Assembly (NCBI RefSeq): GCF_012396555.1
Contig: NZ_JAAXPS010000002.1
Span: 1 to 64,000 of the forward strand
Length of the DNA: 64,000 nucleotides
Reading direction: 5' to 3'
Source: Facklamia miroungae
Lineage (GTDB): Bacteria > Bacillota > Bacilli > Lactobacillales > Aerococcaceae
Shown one piece after another: positions 43,992-51,950 of the stretch (within the stretch, counting starts at the first letter, position 1; each line of letters starts with the position of its first letter). A model generated the notes under the pieces. That model had not been told where the DNA came from. It saw only the letters and a program-made list of their open reading frames with translations, and made no database searches. The position numbers and the translations under genes are program-made.

Positions 43992-44846
43992 ATGTTGAGA
44001 AATGAAATTCAAAAGATAACAGGACTAACTAGAAAGGCTATTGAATATTATCAAGAAAAAGGGCTTATTCGTCCCCAACGATTAGAAAATGGATACCGTG
44101 ATTATGATGACGAAGATTTAGAAGTATTAAATAAAATATCTGTTTATCGCAAATTAGGATTAAAGATTGAAGAAATAGAAGAAATTCTACATTCTGGAAT
44201 AGATGCCTTGTCGGCTGTTTTGAGAAGGAAGGAATACGCGATGGAGATGGCTGGGCGAAAAAGACGGGTGTTGGATATGATCATTCAAGGAGTAGACAAT
44301 CAAACCATTGCTGAACAATTAACATTAATTGAAAATGAACTAACCATTTACGATAGATTGACAATGGCTTTTCCTGGCTATATTGGTCAAATGCTATTTG
44401 TTGCCTACCAACCATTTTTAGATGAACCTATAAAAGAAGGAAAAGAGCACTATTTTCAGCAATACATATGTTTTTTAGATAACTTACCAGCATTTGAGTT
44501 AGAAGATAATGAATATAGGTATATCGAAAAATTAAGTTCCACTTGGTCTCTCGACCTATTAAAAGAGGTTAATTTTAATAAAATTCAAGCTGTTAATAAT
44601 CCAGAGGAGTGGCTGCTTGAAAATCAAGAATTTATTACTGACTATCAAACATTTAAAGGAAGTTCAGACTATCTAAATAGCCCTTTAAATAAGATTCAAG
44701 AAAAGTTTGTTAATTTTCTACAAGATAACAATTATTATGAGCATGCCATACCTTTATTAAGAAGTTTTAGTCAGAGCTACGATAATTATTATAAAAAGTT
44801 AATACAAGCTAATAAAAAATTTTTAGAGATGAATCTTGATCAATAA
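43992..44846 (+). CDS. MerR-family transcriptional regulator
   Basis: 284 aa. The MerR helix-turn-helix and wing are at the N-terminus: EIQKITGLTRKAIEYYQEKGLI and NGYRDYDDEDLEVLNKISVYRKLGLKIEEIEEIL. A coiled coil follows, then a ligand domain of about 180 residues that I do not recognise, longer than in metal sensors and more like effector-binding multidrug regulators. AAGGAGGGAG precedes the ATG. It is followed by a terminator, so it is transcribed alone, and its targets are unknown. Confidence 0.85.
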   Translation: MLRNEIQKITGLTRKAIEYYQEKGLIRPQRLENGYRDYDDEDLEVLNKISVYRKLGLKIEEIEEILHSGIDALSAVLRRKEYAMEMAGRKRRVLDMIIQGVDNQTIAEQLTLIENELTIYDRLTMAFPGYIGQMLFVAYQPFLDEPIKEGKEHYFQQYICFLDNLPAFELEDNEYRYIEKLSSTWSLDLLKEVNFNKIQAVNNPEEWLLENQEFITDYQTFKGSSDYLNSPLNKIQEKFVNFLQDNNYYEHAIPLLRSFSQSYDNYYKKLIQANKKFLEMNLDQ

Positions 44847-44876
44847 TTACGGGGCCATTCATATTTACCACCTGTC

Positions 44877-44896
44877 ATCATGGCAGGTGGTTTTAA
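44877..44896 (+). terminator. Terminator of the merR gene
   Basis: ACCACCTG and CAGGTGGT around a 9-base loop, followed by TTT. Confidence 0.7.
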
Positions 44897-44916
44897 CTAT
44901 TAGTCAATGATTTCTA

Positions 44917-44944
44917 TTGACAAGTCTACGCATAGTGATATACT
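44917..44944 (+). promoter_or_regulatory. padR promoter
   Basis: TTGACA (44917-44922), 16-bp spacer, TATACT (44939-44944). It overlaps the first two of the 17-bp repeats. Confidence 0.7.
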
Positions 44945-44976
44945 ACGTATAGCGATACACTACGAATAGTGATATA
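44926..44976 (+). repeat. Three tandem 17-bp direct repeats over the padR promoter
   Basis: CTACGCATAGTGATATA, CTACGTATAGCGATACA and CTACGAATAGTGATATA follow each other without gaps (44926, 44943, 44960). They cover the spacer, the -10 box and the start of transcription, and end 13 bp before the padR start. They are a probable operator array for PadR. Confidence 0.75.
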
Positions 44977-44989
44977 TAGGAGGGGTTCA

Positions 44990-45319
44990 ATGCGTGATAA
45001 TGTTTCGAGCGGTGCTTTGACTGAGACTTCTTTACTTATTCTTTTGTCTCTCTTTAAGGAACTGCATGGGTATGGGATTAAACAATTGGTAGAAGAGAAG
45101 ACTCAAGGAAGAGTCATTCTAGGTATGGGGACACTGTATGGGGCGATCAACAATATGGAGCAAAAAAGCTGGATTAAGCAAAGTTCTAAAGATGGTAATC
45201 GAATTAATTATTTGATTACTGAAGCTGGTAAGGCTCAAGTGTTAAGAGAAGAAGAAAGACTTAGGGAAGTAATTAGTTTAATAGAGGAATTAAAGGAGGA
45301 TCATTATGAGAAAAATTAA
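44990..45319 (+). CDS. PadR-family transcriptional regulator
   Basis: 109 aa. The PadR winged helix is seen in ALTETSLLILLSLFKELHGYGIKQLVEEKTQG and TLYGAINNMEQKSWIKQ, followed by a short dimerisation helix. ATG 44990 has TAGGAGGGG upstream. It overlaps the DUF2812 gene by 14 bp, the common PadR/DUF2812 pair in Firmicutes. Confidence 0.9.
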   Translation: MRDNVSSGALTETSLLILLSLFKELHGYGIKQLVEEKTQGRVILGMGTLYGAINNMEQKSWIKQSSKDGNRINYLITEAGKAQVLREEERLREVISLIEELKEDHYEKN

Positions 45320-45920
45320 ATTTTTTGCAGACCCCATCAAGGATATTAAGATTTGGTTGAATCAAATGAGCGAGAAGGGCTATAAACTTGTTGCGTTACA
45401 TCATTGTATTTATGATTTTGAAAAAACCAATCAACGTTATTATTATGAGACTCAGTATATTGGGGGCAATGCTTATGAGGCCAACCAAAAATATATTAGT
45501 ATGTTAAAAGAAAGCAACAAAGAGCTTTATAGAACTCCCATCAATCAAGGGAATCTGACTCCTTTTAAATTTCGCTTGAGACCTTTTGCGGAAGGATCAG
45601 GAAAGTTTGCTAATACTTTTATGGATTATAATAAGGAAATTTTAATCATCGGATCTTTGGAAAAAGAAGAACTTTTTACGGACTATAGTGACATTGCCAT
45701 TCAGTATAAGAAAAGTCGAAATGCTTATTTGCAAGGAGTGATTATGCTTTTGATTTTGTTTGCGATGAGTATTAAGAAAATAATAGAAAATAATGGATGG
45801 TCTGAAATTACTCTAGCTATCATAGCGGGATTATTTTTAGTGTATTTTTCCTATATTACTTTTAAAAATCACCAGAAATACAAAGACTATCTAAGTTGTT
45901 CACTAACACAAGAACGGTAG
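45306..45920 (+). CDS. DUF2812 membrane protein
   Basis: 204 aa. The N-terminal soluble DUF2812 part has WLNQMSEKGYKLV and RYYYETQYIGG. Two membrane helices lie near the C-terminus (about 143-160 and 166-186). AAAGGAGG is 8 bases before the ATG. DUF2812 proteins act with PadR regulators, possibly as membrane sensors, but the mechanism is not established to my knowledge. Confidence 0.85.
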   Translation: MRKIKFFADPIKDIKIWLNQMSEKGYKLVALHHCIYDFEKTNQRYYYETQYIGGNAYEANQKYISMLKESNKELYRTPINQGNLTPFKFRLRPFAEGSGKFANTFMDYNKEILIIGSLEKEELFTDYSDIAIQYKKSRNAYLQGVIMLLILFAMSIKKIIENNGWSEITLAIIAGLFLVYFSYITFKNHQKYKDYLSCSLTQER

Positions 45921-46420
45921 ATAAATTTCAGATTACTGTATTTACTTTTATCAGCAGCTTTTTTTCAAAATTCTTATTTTCTAAATTGAGTAAAAGAAAT
46001 TTATGAACTTTCAAACAGTTGATGATCATTCTTCTATTCAGCTGATCATTTATCTCTATCATACTCCTCCGAGACTATGTGTTAAGAATTGATATTGTAG
46101 TATTTATCGTTGATGATTTGTTTAAATCACTAGAAAAAAGGGTTTCTAAAAGTTAGAATAGTCAATGAAATAGGATTTCTAACAGTGTATACTGAATGTA
46201 TAATCGTTTTCTATTTAATATTTCTTTATAAGCAGGCATATTAAAACATTGAAATGAAAAGATGCTTTGAAATGTGGAAGTTAAGATTGTTTAACAGTCG
46301 TGTCCTTTATTATTCTTTCGATTCTATTGTTGTTATGATAGCAATCAATATCATCATCTTGAAGTAAATATTAAGTCTTGAAGAATAATATTGAATCGAT
46401 AAAATTAGGAGGTAATTTTA
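45921..46420. other. Intergenic region, no gene seen
   Basis: AT-rich. A 31-residue frame at 46272-46367 with a hydrophobic end (SIVVMIAINIIIL) has no ribosome binding site and is not called. Confidence 0.3.
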
Positions 46421-47200
46421 ATGGTAAAATTTACTCACGCAATAGTTCGAACACCGAGTGCTTCAATGTTAGAAGGTATCACAACAGGCATGTTCAGTGA
46501 TGACGTACCTGTCTACCAAGATGCTTTAATTCAACATGCGCACTATATCAGTGCAATAGAAGATTTAGGCATTAAAGTAACTGTTCTAGAACCTTTAGAG
46601 GAATATCCGGACTCTTGCTTTGTGGAAGATCCAGCCGTGGTTATGGAGGAGTGTGCCATTGTAACAAATTCACCTAAGGAATCGCGCAACGGCGAAAAGC
46701 ATGAAATCATAAAGGCTCTCAAGGACTTTTATGATGAAGATCATATCTTTTATATTGAGGCACCCGGCACTATGGAGGGTGGCGATGTGATGTTAGTAGA
46801 CAAGCACTTTTTTGTCGGTTTATCCGATCGGACGAATCAAGAAGGGGCAAAGCAGTTTGATCAAATTGTGCGTCAATTTGGCTATACCTCCTCAACGGTA
46901 CCTGTGACAGAAGGCTTGCATTTAAAAGATTTTGTTATTTATTTGGAAAACAATAATATGCTGGTCAGTCCGGTCATGAACCAAGTTAACGAATTCCAAA
47001 ACTACAATTGCTACGTGGTTGAACCAGAAGAATTGTATGCTATAAATAGCTTATATATAAATGGGACCATCCTTGTTCCAGAAGGTCACCCTAAAACTCA
47101 GACCCACATTGAAAGTTTGGGTTACCCTGTCAAAGTTATTAATACTGACGAATTTAAGAAGATAGACGGAAGCCTTACCTGTTTATCCTTGCGATTTTAA
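46421..47200 (+). CDS. Dimethylarginine dimethylaminohydrolase / arginine deiminase-fold protein
   Basis: 259 aa. Amidinotransferase-fold hydrolase: PDSCFVEDPAVV (substrate-guiding Asp/Glu), GTMEGGDVML, catalytic His167 in EGLHLKD, and the nucleophile Cys254 in DGSLTCLSLRF at the very end. It is close in size to DDAH, which turns methylated arginines into citrulline, and much shorter than true arginine deiminases. Ornithine- or arginine-related substrates remain possible. TAGGAGGT precedes the ATG. Single gene with a strong terminator. Confidence 0.88.
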   Translation: MVKFTHAIVRTPSASMLEGITTGMFSDDVPVYQDALIQHAHYISAIEDLGIKVTVLEPLEEYPDSCFVEDPAVVMEECAIVTNSPKESRNGEKHEIIKALKDFYDEDHIFYIEAPGTMEGGDVMLVDKHFFVGLSDRTNQEGAKQFDQIVRQFGYTSSTVPVTEGLHLKDFVIYLENNNMLVSPVMNQVNEFQNYNCYVVEPEELYAINSLYINGTILVPEGHPKTQTHIESLGYPVKVINTDEFKKIDGSLTCLSLRF

Positions 47201-47211
47201 GAAAGTTAAAT

Positions 47212-47249
47212 AAAAGACACCCACTCAATTTTTGAGTGGGTGTCTTTTA
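47212..47249. terminator. Bidirectional terminator
   Basis: AAAAGACACCCACTCAA pairs perfectly with TTGAGTGGGTGTCTTTT (17 bp) between converging genes. Confidence 0.85.
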
Positions 47250-47261
47250 TATGATTACGAT

Positions 47262-47813
47262 CTATAAATAACGAGTGATTTCATGAGCGTATTCTTCACT
47301 TGCTGATTTAATGACGGAAAGATTGCCGTTTGATTCAAGCACGACCGCAAAAATTTGGTCCGAGGTGGTTTGACCTTGAGAGCGTATAGCAGCATAGACC
47401 TCATCTTTTGTTGCCCGATTTTTCCTGAGATTTTCTTCAACAAAAGTTCCCTTATAAAATAAGACAGAAGGTGCAGGATTAAGAAATCTAAAGAGTCCAA
47501 CATTAAAACGAGTGAGGTAAGTGATTAAAAATTGTAAGGCCAGTAGTATGAGTACGCCAACTACACCATCCATAAAACTCACACTTTTTAAGATTATGGC
47601 TGAAGAAACCAGTGACCCGAGTGCCAAAGTAACTATATAATCATACATACTCAAATTAGTGATCGAGCGCTTGCCAGATATGTTCAAGACGATTATTAAA
47701 AAGAAGTAAAATAAAATACCGGAAATCACTACACGCCATATATCCTGATAGCTATTAAAAAGCAGATTAGGTTGATTCAATAGTTTTTCAATCTCAAATA
47801 ATAAGTCCTTCAT
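47262..47813 (-). CDS. DUF421 (YetF-like) membrane protein
   Basis: 183 aa from ATG 47813, with AAAGGAAC upstream. Three N-terminal helices (about 24-105), the segment GKRSITNLSMYDYIVTLALGSLVSS, then a soluble C-terminal domain with LRKNRATKDEVYAAIRSQG and the ending VVLESNGNLSVIK. This is the DUF421/YetF pattern. Function unknown. Related Bacillus proteins have been linked to sporulation or membrane integrity. Confidence 0.88.
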   Translation of the reverse strand: MKDLLFEIEKLLNQPNLLFNSYQDIWRVVISGILFYFFLIIVLNISGKRSITNLSMYDYIVTLALGSLVSSAIILKSVSFMDGVVGVLILLALQFLITYLTRFNVGLFRFLNPAPSVLFYKGTFVEENLRKNRATKDEVYAAIRSQGQTTSDQIFAVVLESNGNLSVIKSASEEYAHEITRYL

Positions 47814-48321
47814 ATAAGTTCCTTTCCAATGAAAAAAGTGGATCATAGACAGTAAGCAAGGTAAAAACTGAATAGAGTTTTCAATATACTAATTTAGTAG
47901 ACTTGAATTTTTTTAAACTTAACAAAAAGGAGGAAAGGAAGTCAAGCCGGCTGATTGCCACCAAGTTTCTAGAAAGATGTATAAAGAAAATAGTTTTTAT
48001 AAAACCAGGTAAATTTTTGAATGAGAATCAAAAGTGTACAAATGAATAATCAGATCCTTTAAATTAGTATTTTCAACTAATTATTCAAAGTGATATAATA
48101 GATATGAGATATAAAAAATTTAACAAACCTTCTAGGAGGGTGATAGTTGATTCTAAGGAGTTGAGAGCGAAAATTATTTTGAAGAAAAAAGGGCTTCGAT
48201 TTATTATGACTTCAGTCATTATCAAGATTACATTTTACTTTTTAAAGAAATGAAACAGGTGGGAAAACAATTGTAGTTAAACAGTAATTGTCCTTTATTC
48301 AATGAGGTAAGGAGAGATAAA
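47814..48321. other. Intergenic region with a possible relic
   Basis: After AGGAGGG near 48137 a 37-codon frame (48141-48254) reads VDSKELRAKIILKKKGLRFI and stops. Spacing from the binding site is too short for a convincing start. It is treated as a remnant. Confidence 0.3.
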
Positions 48322-48645
48322 ATGGAAAAAATATTAAATTATATTGGAGTTCATACGACATCAACTCACACTGAGCAAAGAGTCAATAAAAATGCAGGTC
48401 ATATTCTTGGTTTATGCATTGCGTTTATCCCTTTAGGAATATTGACAATTATTTCTTTTAAGCAAGAGCTTAATCTCTATCCTATTTCTACTTTAATAGA
48501 AGGGTATTTAATAGGAACATTTGGCTATCGCGCCTTTAAATACTTCCAGAGAACCTCATTACTTGCATCGCTACCTTATATTGTATTCATCGTCTTTTTA
48601 ATTTATCTATTCATGTTGCATTTTCAAAATGCAATTAACTTTTAA
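48322..48645 (+). CDS. Small membrane protein of unknown function
   Basis: 107 aa with three hydrophobic segments (about 28-48, 55-74, 82-101) after a polar N-terminus (IGVHTTSTHTEQRVNKNAG). AAGGAGAG is 7 bases before the ATG, and a terminator follows. Not recognised. Confidence 0.65.
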   Translation: MEKILNYIGVHTTSTHTEQRVNKNAGHILGLCIAFIPLGILTIISFKQELNLYPISTLIEGYLIGTFGYRAFKYFQRTSLLASLPYIVFIVFLIYLFMLHFQNAINF

Positions 48646-48650
48646 TTTTA

Positions 48651-48687
48651 AAGCCAGCTCATAGAATTGAGCTGACTTTCTGTTTTA
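48651..48687 (+). terminator. Terminator after the small membrane-protein gene
   Basis: AAGCCAGCTCA pairs with TGAGCTGACTT (one mismatch), followed by TCTGTTTT. Confidence 0.65.
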
Positions 48688-49314
48688 TTCAATTACATTG
48701 TTAGTTAAGAGAAGTTTTTGTGCCAATATAACCCAAGCAAAACTAATGATCCAGCCACCTATAATATCTGAAGGATAATGGACCCCTAAGTAGATACGTG
48801 AATATCCAACGAAGAAAGTGTAAAGGATACCCACAGCCATTATTTTATAAAAATGTTTACTCTGCCAGAATAAAACAATTATCGCGAAGACCGCAGTCGA
48901 ACTGATCATTGCATGTCCTGAGGGAAAGGAATAAAATTTTTCTTCAACTAACAGATTAATTAGATCAGGACGATTTCTTTGAAAGATCAGTTTCAAGAGG
49001 GTATTGATAATCATCGTTCCTGGTATGGTAACTAAAATGAACCGCATTTTATCAAATAGTTTCTGCCTATAGAGTTGATATACGATGAAAGCAAAAATGA
49101 TTAGGACGGGTAGGGCACTAGAAGAATGCGTGATAAAAAGCATTATATGATCTAAGACAGGGCTGTGATGATTGCGTACCCAATTCTGAATTGTGGTATC
49201 AAAAGTAACTAGGTCATTTTCTTTGATTTCTAGACCTAAATGGACAAACAGCATGGAGAGTGCAGCAAAAAGAAAGTAAGCACTCGTTACTTTTCGAATG
49301 ATTTTTTTGTTCAT
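48685..49314 (-). CDS. PAP2-family phosphatase (undecaprenyl-PP/lipid phosphatase-like)
   Basis: 209 aa from ATG 49314, with GAAAGGA 9 bases upstream. Six helices. PAP2 motifs: KLIFQRNRPD (motif 1), YSFPSGHAMIS (motif 2, catalytic His) and SRIYLGVHYPSDIIGG (motif 3, catalytic His). Such enzymes dephosphorylate lipid pyrophosphates or phosphatidic acid-type substrates at the outer membrane face. Confidence 0.88.
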   Translation of the reverse strand: MNKKIIRKVTSAYFLFAALSMLFVHLGLEIKENDLVTFDTTIQNWVRNHHSPVLDHIMLFITHSSSALPVLIIFAFIVYQLYRQKLFDKMRFILVTIPGTMIINTLLKLIFQRNRPDLINLLVEEKFYSFPSGHAMISSTAVFAIIVLFWQSKHFYKIMAVGILYTFFVGYSRIYLGVHYPSDIIGGWIISFAWVILAQKLLLTNNVIE

Positions 49315-49542
49315 AGAAGGGGTCCTTTCTAAGTGGTTATATAATTTATTACTATACAAAATTTCAATAATGACAACAAGTAATTAAACTTTCTATACCT
49401 AATGCAAAGATTCTAAAATTATTAGAACCTTAATCATTTGTGTGAGTTTTTATTCTTATTTAAAAAAGGAGGAAGCTTTAGTTAATAAATCGAATCAGTC
49501 TATAAGGTATAGTCTTTTACATTAAATTTTAGGATTCACTCA

Positions 49543-49592
49543 AAAAACGACAGATAGAGAACCCTTAAAAAGGTATCTGATCTGTCGTTTTT
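49543..49592. terminator. Bidirectional terminator after glpK-like gene
   Basis: AAAAACGACAGAT (49543-49555) pairs perfectly with ATCTGTCGTTTTT (49580-49592). The loop contains a second short pairing. It ends the dhaS-glpK transcript. Confidence 0.75.
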
Positions 49593-49666
49593 AGATAGGT
49601 TACTTTAAATATAGATACGAGCGTTTCTTCACTTGGTATGAAATCCTTGTATACACATTAAAATTT

Positions 49667-51181
49667 TTATAAAAAGGAATCTTGATTTAACTGAGAATAA
49701 TATCGAACAGTTTTAAGTGCATTGTGCCATCCTCTGAGCTTTTTAATTCGATCAATTTCAAGCATATTTGGATTGAAAACTTCGTTCTCGGATACTAAAG
49801 CTCTCAATTCATCTAAATCTTTCCAGTAATCGACAGCTAATCCAGCAAGATAAGCGGCACCTAAACCTGTTGTCTCTAAACGTTCAACACGAACAACTTT
49901 TTTATTAAGAATGTCTGCTTGAAATTGGATAAGTAAATTATTCTGAGCCACGCCACCATCGACATGTAAAACATCAAGCTCAATTTCCGTATCAGATTCC
50001 ATTAAATCAATAATGTCATGGACTTGGTAAGCTAAAGATTCAAAAGTGGCAAGAATCAGCTCTCTTTTACTAGTATATTCATCCATTCCTAAAATAGCTC
50101 CTCTGACATTCGTTTCCCAATAAGGAGCTCCAATCCCTCTAAAAGTTGGGAGAGAATAGACGGAAGATTTTTGATTTGCCTCTAGGGCTAGCTCTTCCGA
50201 ATCTTCAATCTTTTCAAACAATTCTAAACCATCCTTTAACCATTCAATGGCACTCCCAGAAATTAAAGCAGCCCCTTCTAAAGCATAATTAATTTGATCA
50301 TCGATGGAATAAGCAATGGTTGTCAGTAACCGATGATTAGATAATTTTGCTTCGGAACCGGTATTCATAACGATAAAAGTTCCTTGACCATAAGTGCTTT
50401 TAACTTGTCCAGATTGAAAAGCAAGTTGACCAAATAAGGAAGCTTGCTGATTGCCAGCCACACCAGTAATTGGTATTTTTACTCCTTGGAAAAGATCACA
50501 ATTTGTTTCTCCATAGTAATGAGAGCTAGGAAAAACATTTGGTAACATTGCTTTTGGAATATTAAAAAGCTTAAGTAATTGATTATCCCATTCTAAACTA
50601 TGAATATTAAAGAGCATGGTTCTTGATGCATTAGTATGATCAGTGACATGTAACGCACCATTCGTTAATTTCCAAATAATCCAACTATCGATGGTTCCAA
50701 AAAGTAATTTTCCTCCTTCAGCTTTAATCTGTGCTCCTGAATAATGATCTAAAATCCAACGAATTTTACTGGCTGAGAAATAAGGGCTCATAACAAGTCC
50801 GGTGTTTTTATGAATATATTCTTCATTTTTACTGGATTTTAATTGATTAATCGTATCTAATGATTGGTTAGAACTCCAAACAATTGCATTATATATCGGC
50901 TCACCTGTTATCTTATCCCAAACAACAGTTGTTTCACGTTGATTGGTTAATCCAAGTGCTTTGATTTGAGAATAATTAATCCCAGATTTTTGAATAACTT
51001 CTTCAATCACATTACAAACAGTTTCCCAAATGACATTCGGATCGTGTTCTACCCATCCAGTGTGTGGACTAATTTGCTGGAATTTTTGACTCGCTGTTCC
51101 AATATAATTTCCTTTGCGATCAATAATAAAAGCGCGTGTTGTTGTCGTTCCTTGATCGATTGATAATATGTATTCTGCCAT
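49667..51181 (-). CDS. glpK: Glycerol kinase family protein with altered active site
   Basis: 504 aa, the full length of GlpK and similar to it throughout (DQGTTTTRAF, NTGLVMSPYFS, LFGTIDSWIIWKLT, HVDGGVAQNN). Arg82, Glu83 and Tyr134 of the glycerol site are kept. However, the catalytic Asp (E. coli D245/246, in AGDQQAALFG) is Asn244 (AGNQQASLFG). The ATP-site Thr of YGTG is Gln266 (STYGQGTF), and the Gln of SIQWL is Glu313. The PTS-phosphorylated His of the enterococcal HFYG segment is also absent. It may be a weak or dead kinase, perhaps a glycerol sensor. It lies 40 bp after dhaS, opposite to gldA-dhaKLM. Confidence 0.85.
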   Translation of the reverse strand: MAEYILSIDQGTTTTRAFIIDRKGNYIGTASQKFQQISPHTGWVEHDPNVIWETVCNVIEEVIQKSGINYSQIKALGLTNQRETTVVWDKITGEPIYNAIVWSSNQSLDTINQLKSSKNEEYIHKNTGLVMSPYFSASKIRWILDHYSGAQIKAEGGKLLFGTIDSWIIWKLTNGALHVTDHTNASRTMLFNIHSLEWDNQLLKLFNIPKAMLPNVFPSSHYYGETNCDLFQGVKIPITGVAGNQQASLFGQLAFQSGQVKSTYGQGTFIVMNTGSEAKLSNHRLLTTIAYSIDDQINYALEGAALISGSAIEWLKDGLELFEKIEDSEELALEANQKSSVYSLPTFRGIGAPYWETNVRGAILGMDEYTSKRELILATFESLAYQVHDIIDLMESDTEIELDVLHVDGGVAQNNLLIQFQADILNKKVVRVERLETTGLGAAYLAGLAVDYWKDLDELRALVSENEVFNPNMLEIDRIKKLRGWHNALKTVRYYSQLNQDSFL

Positions 51182-51221
51182 TACTTATCCCTTCCCTTTA
51201 CCTTATGAAAATACTAAAGTG

Positions 51222-51773
51222 TTAATTAGTTTTTGTTCGATATTTTACAAGTTTAACGAGCATTGCATGGTAAATTTTACTGTTGGGTTCACAATTTTCT
51301 AAAACCCAATGATAGAGGCTTTCAGATAGACCATAGCTGTAAAAATCTATACCAGTTTTGATAATTTGCTTTTTACCTGATGAAAGAAACTGTTCTTTAA
51401 AATAATCTTCTACTAAATGTTGGATTATATTTTTAATCGAGTAAATAAAATATTCTTTAAAAGAATCCAGTTTTTCATTGATAAAGATTTTTCTATAATA
51501 GTTACTGTTTGATTCGAGATAAGTTAATAGCTGCCATAAAATTTCTTCCCAATTTTTCCAATCCCTTATTGATTGAATAGAATGGCAGAGCTCATGAGAA
51601 AAAATCCAAGTCACTAAATCATATTTATCATCAAAATGATCATAGAAAGTTTGGCGACGAAAATCTGCTTGTTTCATAATATCGGTGATTGAAATTTTAT
51701 CAATCTCTTTTGTCATCGTTAGTTCTTGAAATGCAAGAGCAATGATCTCTTGTGTATCCGTTCTTTCTTTCAT
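51222..51773 (-). CDS. dhaS: TetR-like activator DhaS
   Basis: 183 aa. The short TetR helix-turn-helix (KISITDIMKQADFRRQTFYDHFDDKYDLVTWIF) followed by a helical domain ending YHAMLVKLVKYRTK matches the DhaS family. In Lactococcus, DhaS activates dhaKLM when complexed with dihydroxyacetone-loaded DhaQ. No DhaQ gene is seen here. The neighbouring GlpK-like protein could replace it (inference). A site close to the published DhaS inverted repeat lies in the divergent promoter region. GAGGGGAG precedes the ATG. Confidence 0.88.
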   Translation of the reverse strand: MKERTDTQEIIALAFQELTMTKEIDKISITDIMKQADFRRQTFYDHFDDKYDLVTWIFSHELCHSIQSIRDWKNWEEILWQLLTYLESNSNYYRKIFINEKLDSFKEYFIYSIKNIIQHLVEDYFKEQFLSSGKKQIIKTGIDFYSYGLSESLYHWVLENCEPNSKIYHAMLVKLVKYRTKTN

Positions 51774-51851
51774 CCACGCAAACTCCCCTCATTATAAACA
51801 AAACAGTATTTGATAGTATAAGTATACGATAGACTCTATCTTAAACCAAAC

Positions 51852-51873
51852 GGACAGATGATATTTTTTGTCT
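51852..51873. promoter_or_regulatory. DhaS operator
   Basis: GGACAGAT-N6-TTTTGTCT, very near the lactococcal DhaS site (GGACACAT-N6-ATTTGTCC, from memory). It ends immediately before the -35 box of gldA, the position expected for an activator. Confidence 0.7.
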
Positions 51874-51874
51874 G

Positions 51875-51903
51875 TTGCAGTGATAGCGCTTACTTGTTAC
51901 TAT
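51875..51903 (+). promoter_or_regulatory. gldA-dhaKLM promoter
   Basis: TTGCAG (51875-51880), 17-bp spacer, TACTAT (51898-51903): a weak promoter consistent with a need for activation. Confidence 0.65.
51881..51894. promoter_or_regulatory. cre site (CcpA) in the gldA promoter spacer
   Basis: TGATAGCGCTTACT matches the cre consensus at all fixed positions but the last. It lies between the -35 and -10 boxes, so CcpA binding would repress. Confidence 0.7.
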
Positions 51904-51950
51904 TTATTTAGTGGTGCAGAAAATGTTTAAATGACATAGGAGGAATTGCA

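Noticed and set aside
46272-46367. 31-aa hydrophobic peptide frame
   Set aside because: No ribosome binding site or promoter close by. Short hydrophobic frames arise easily in AT-rich DNA.
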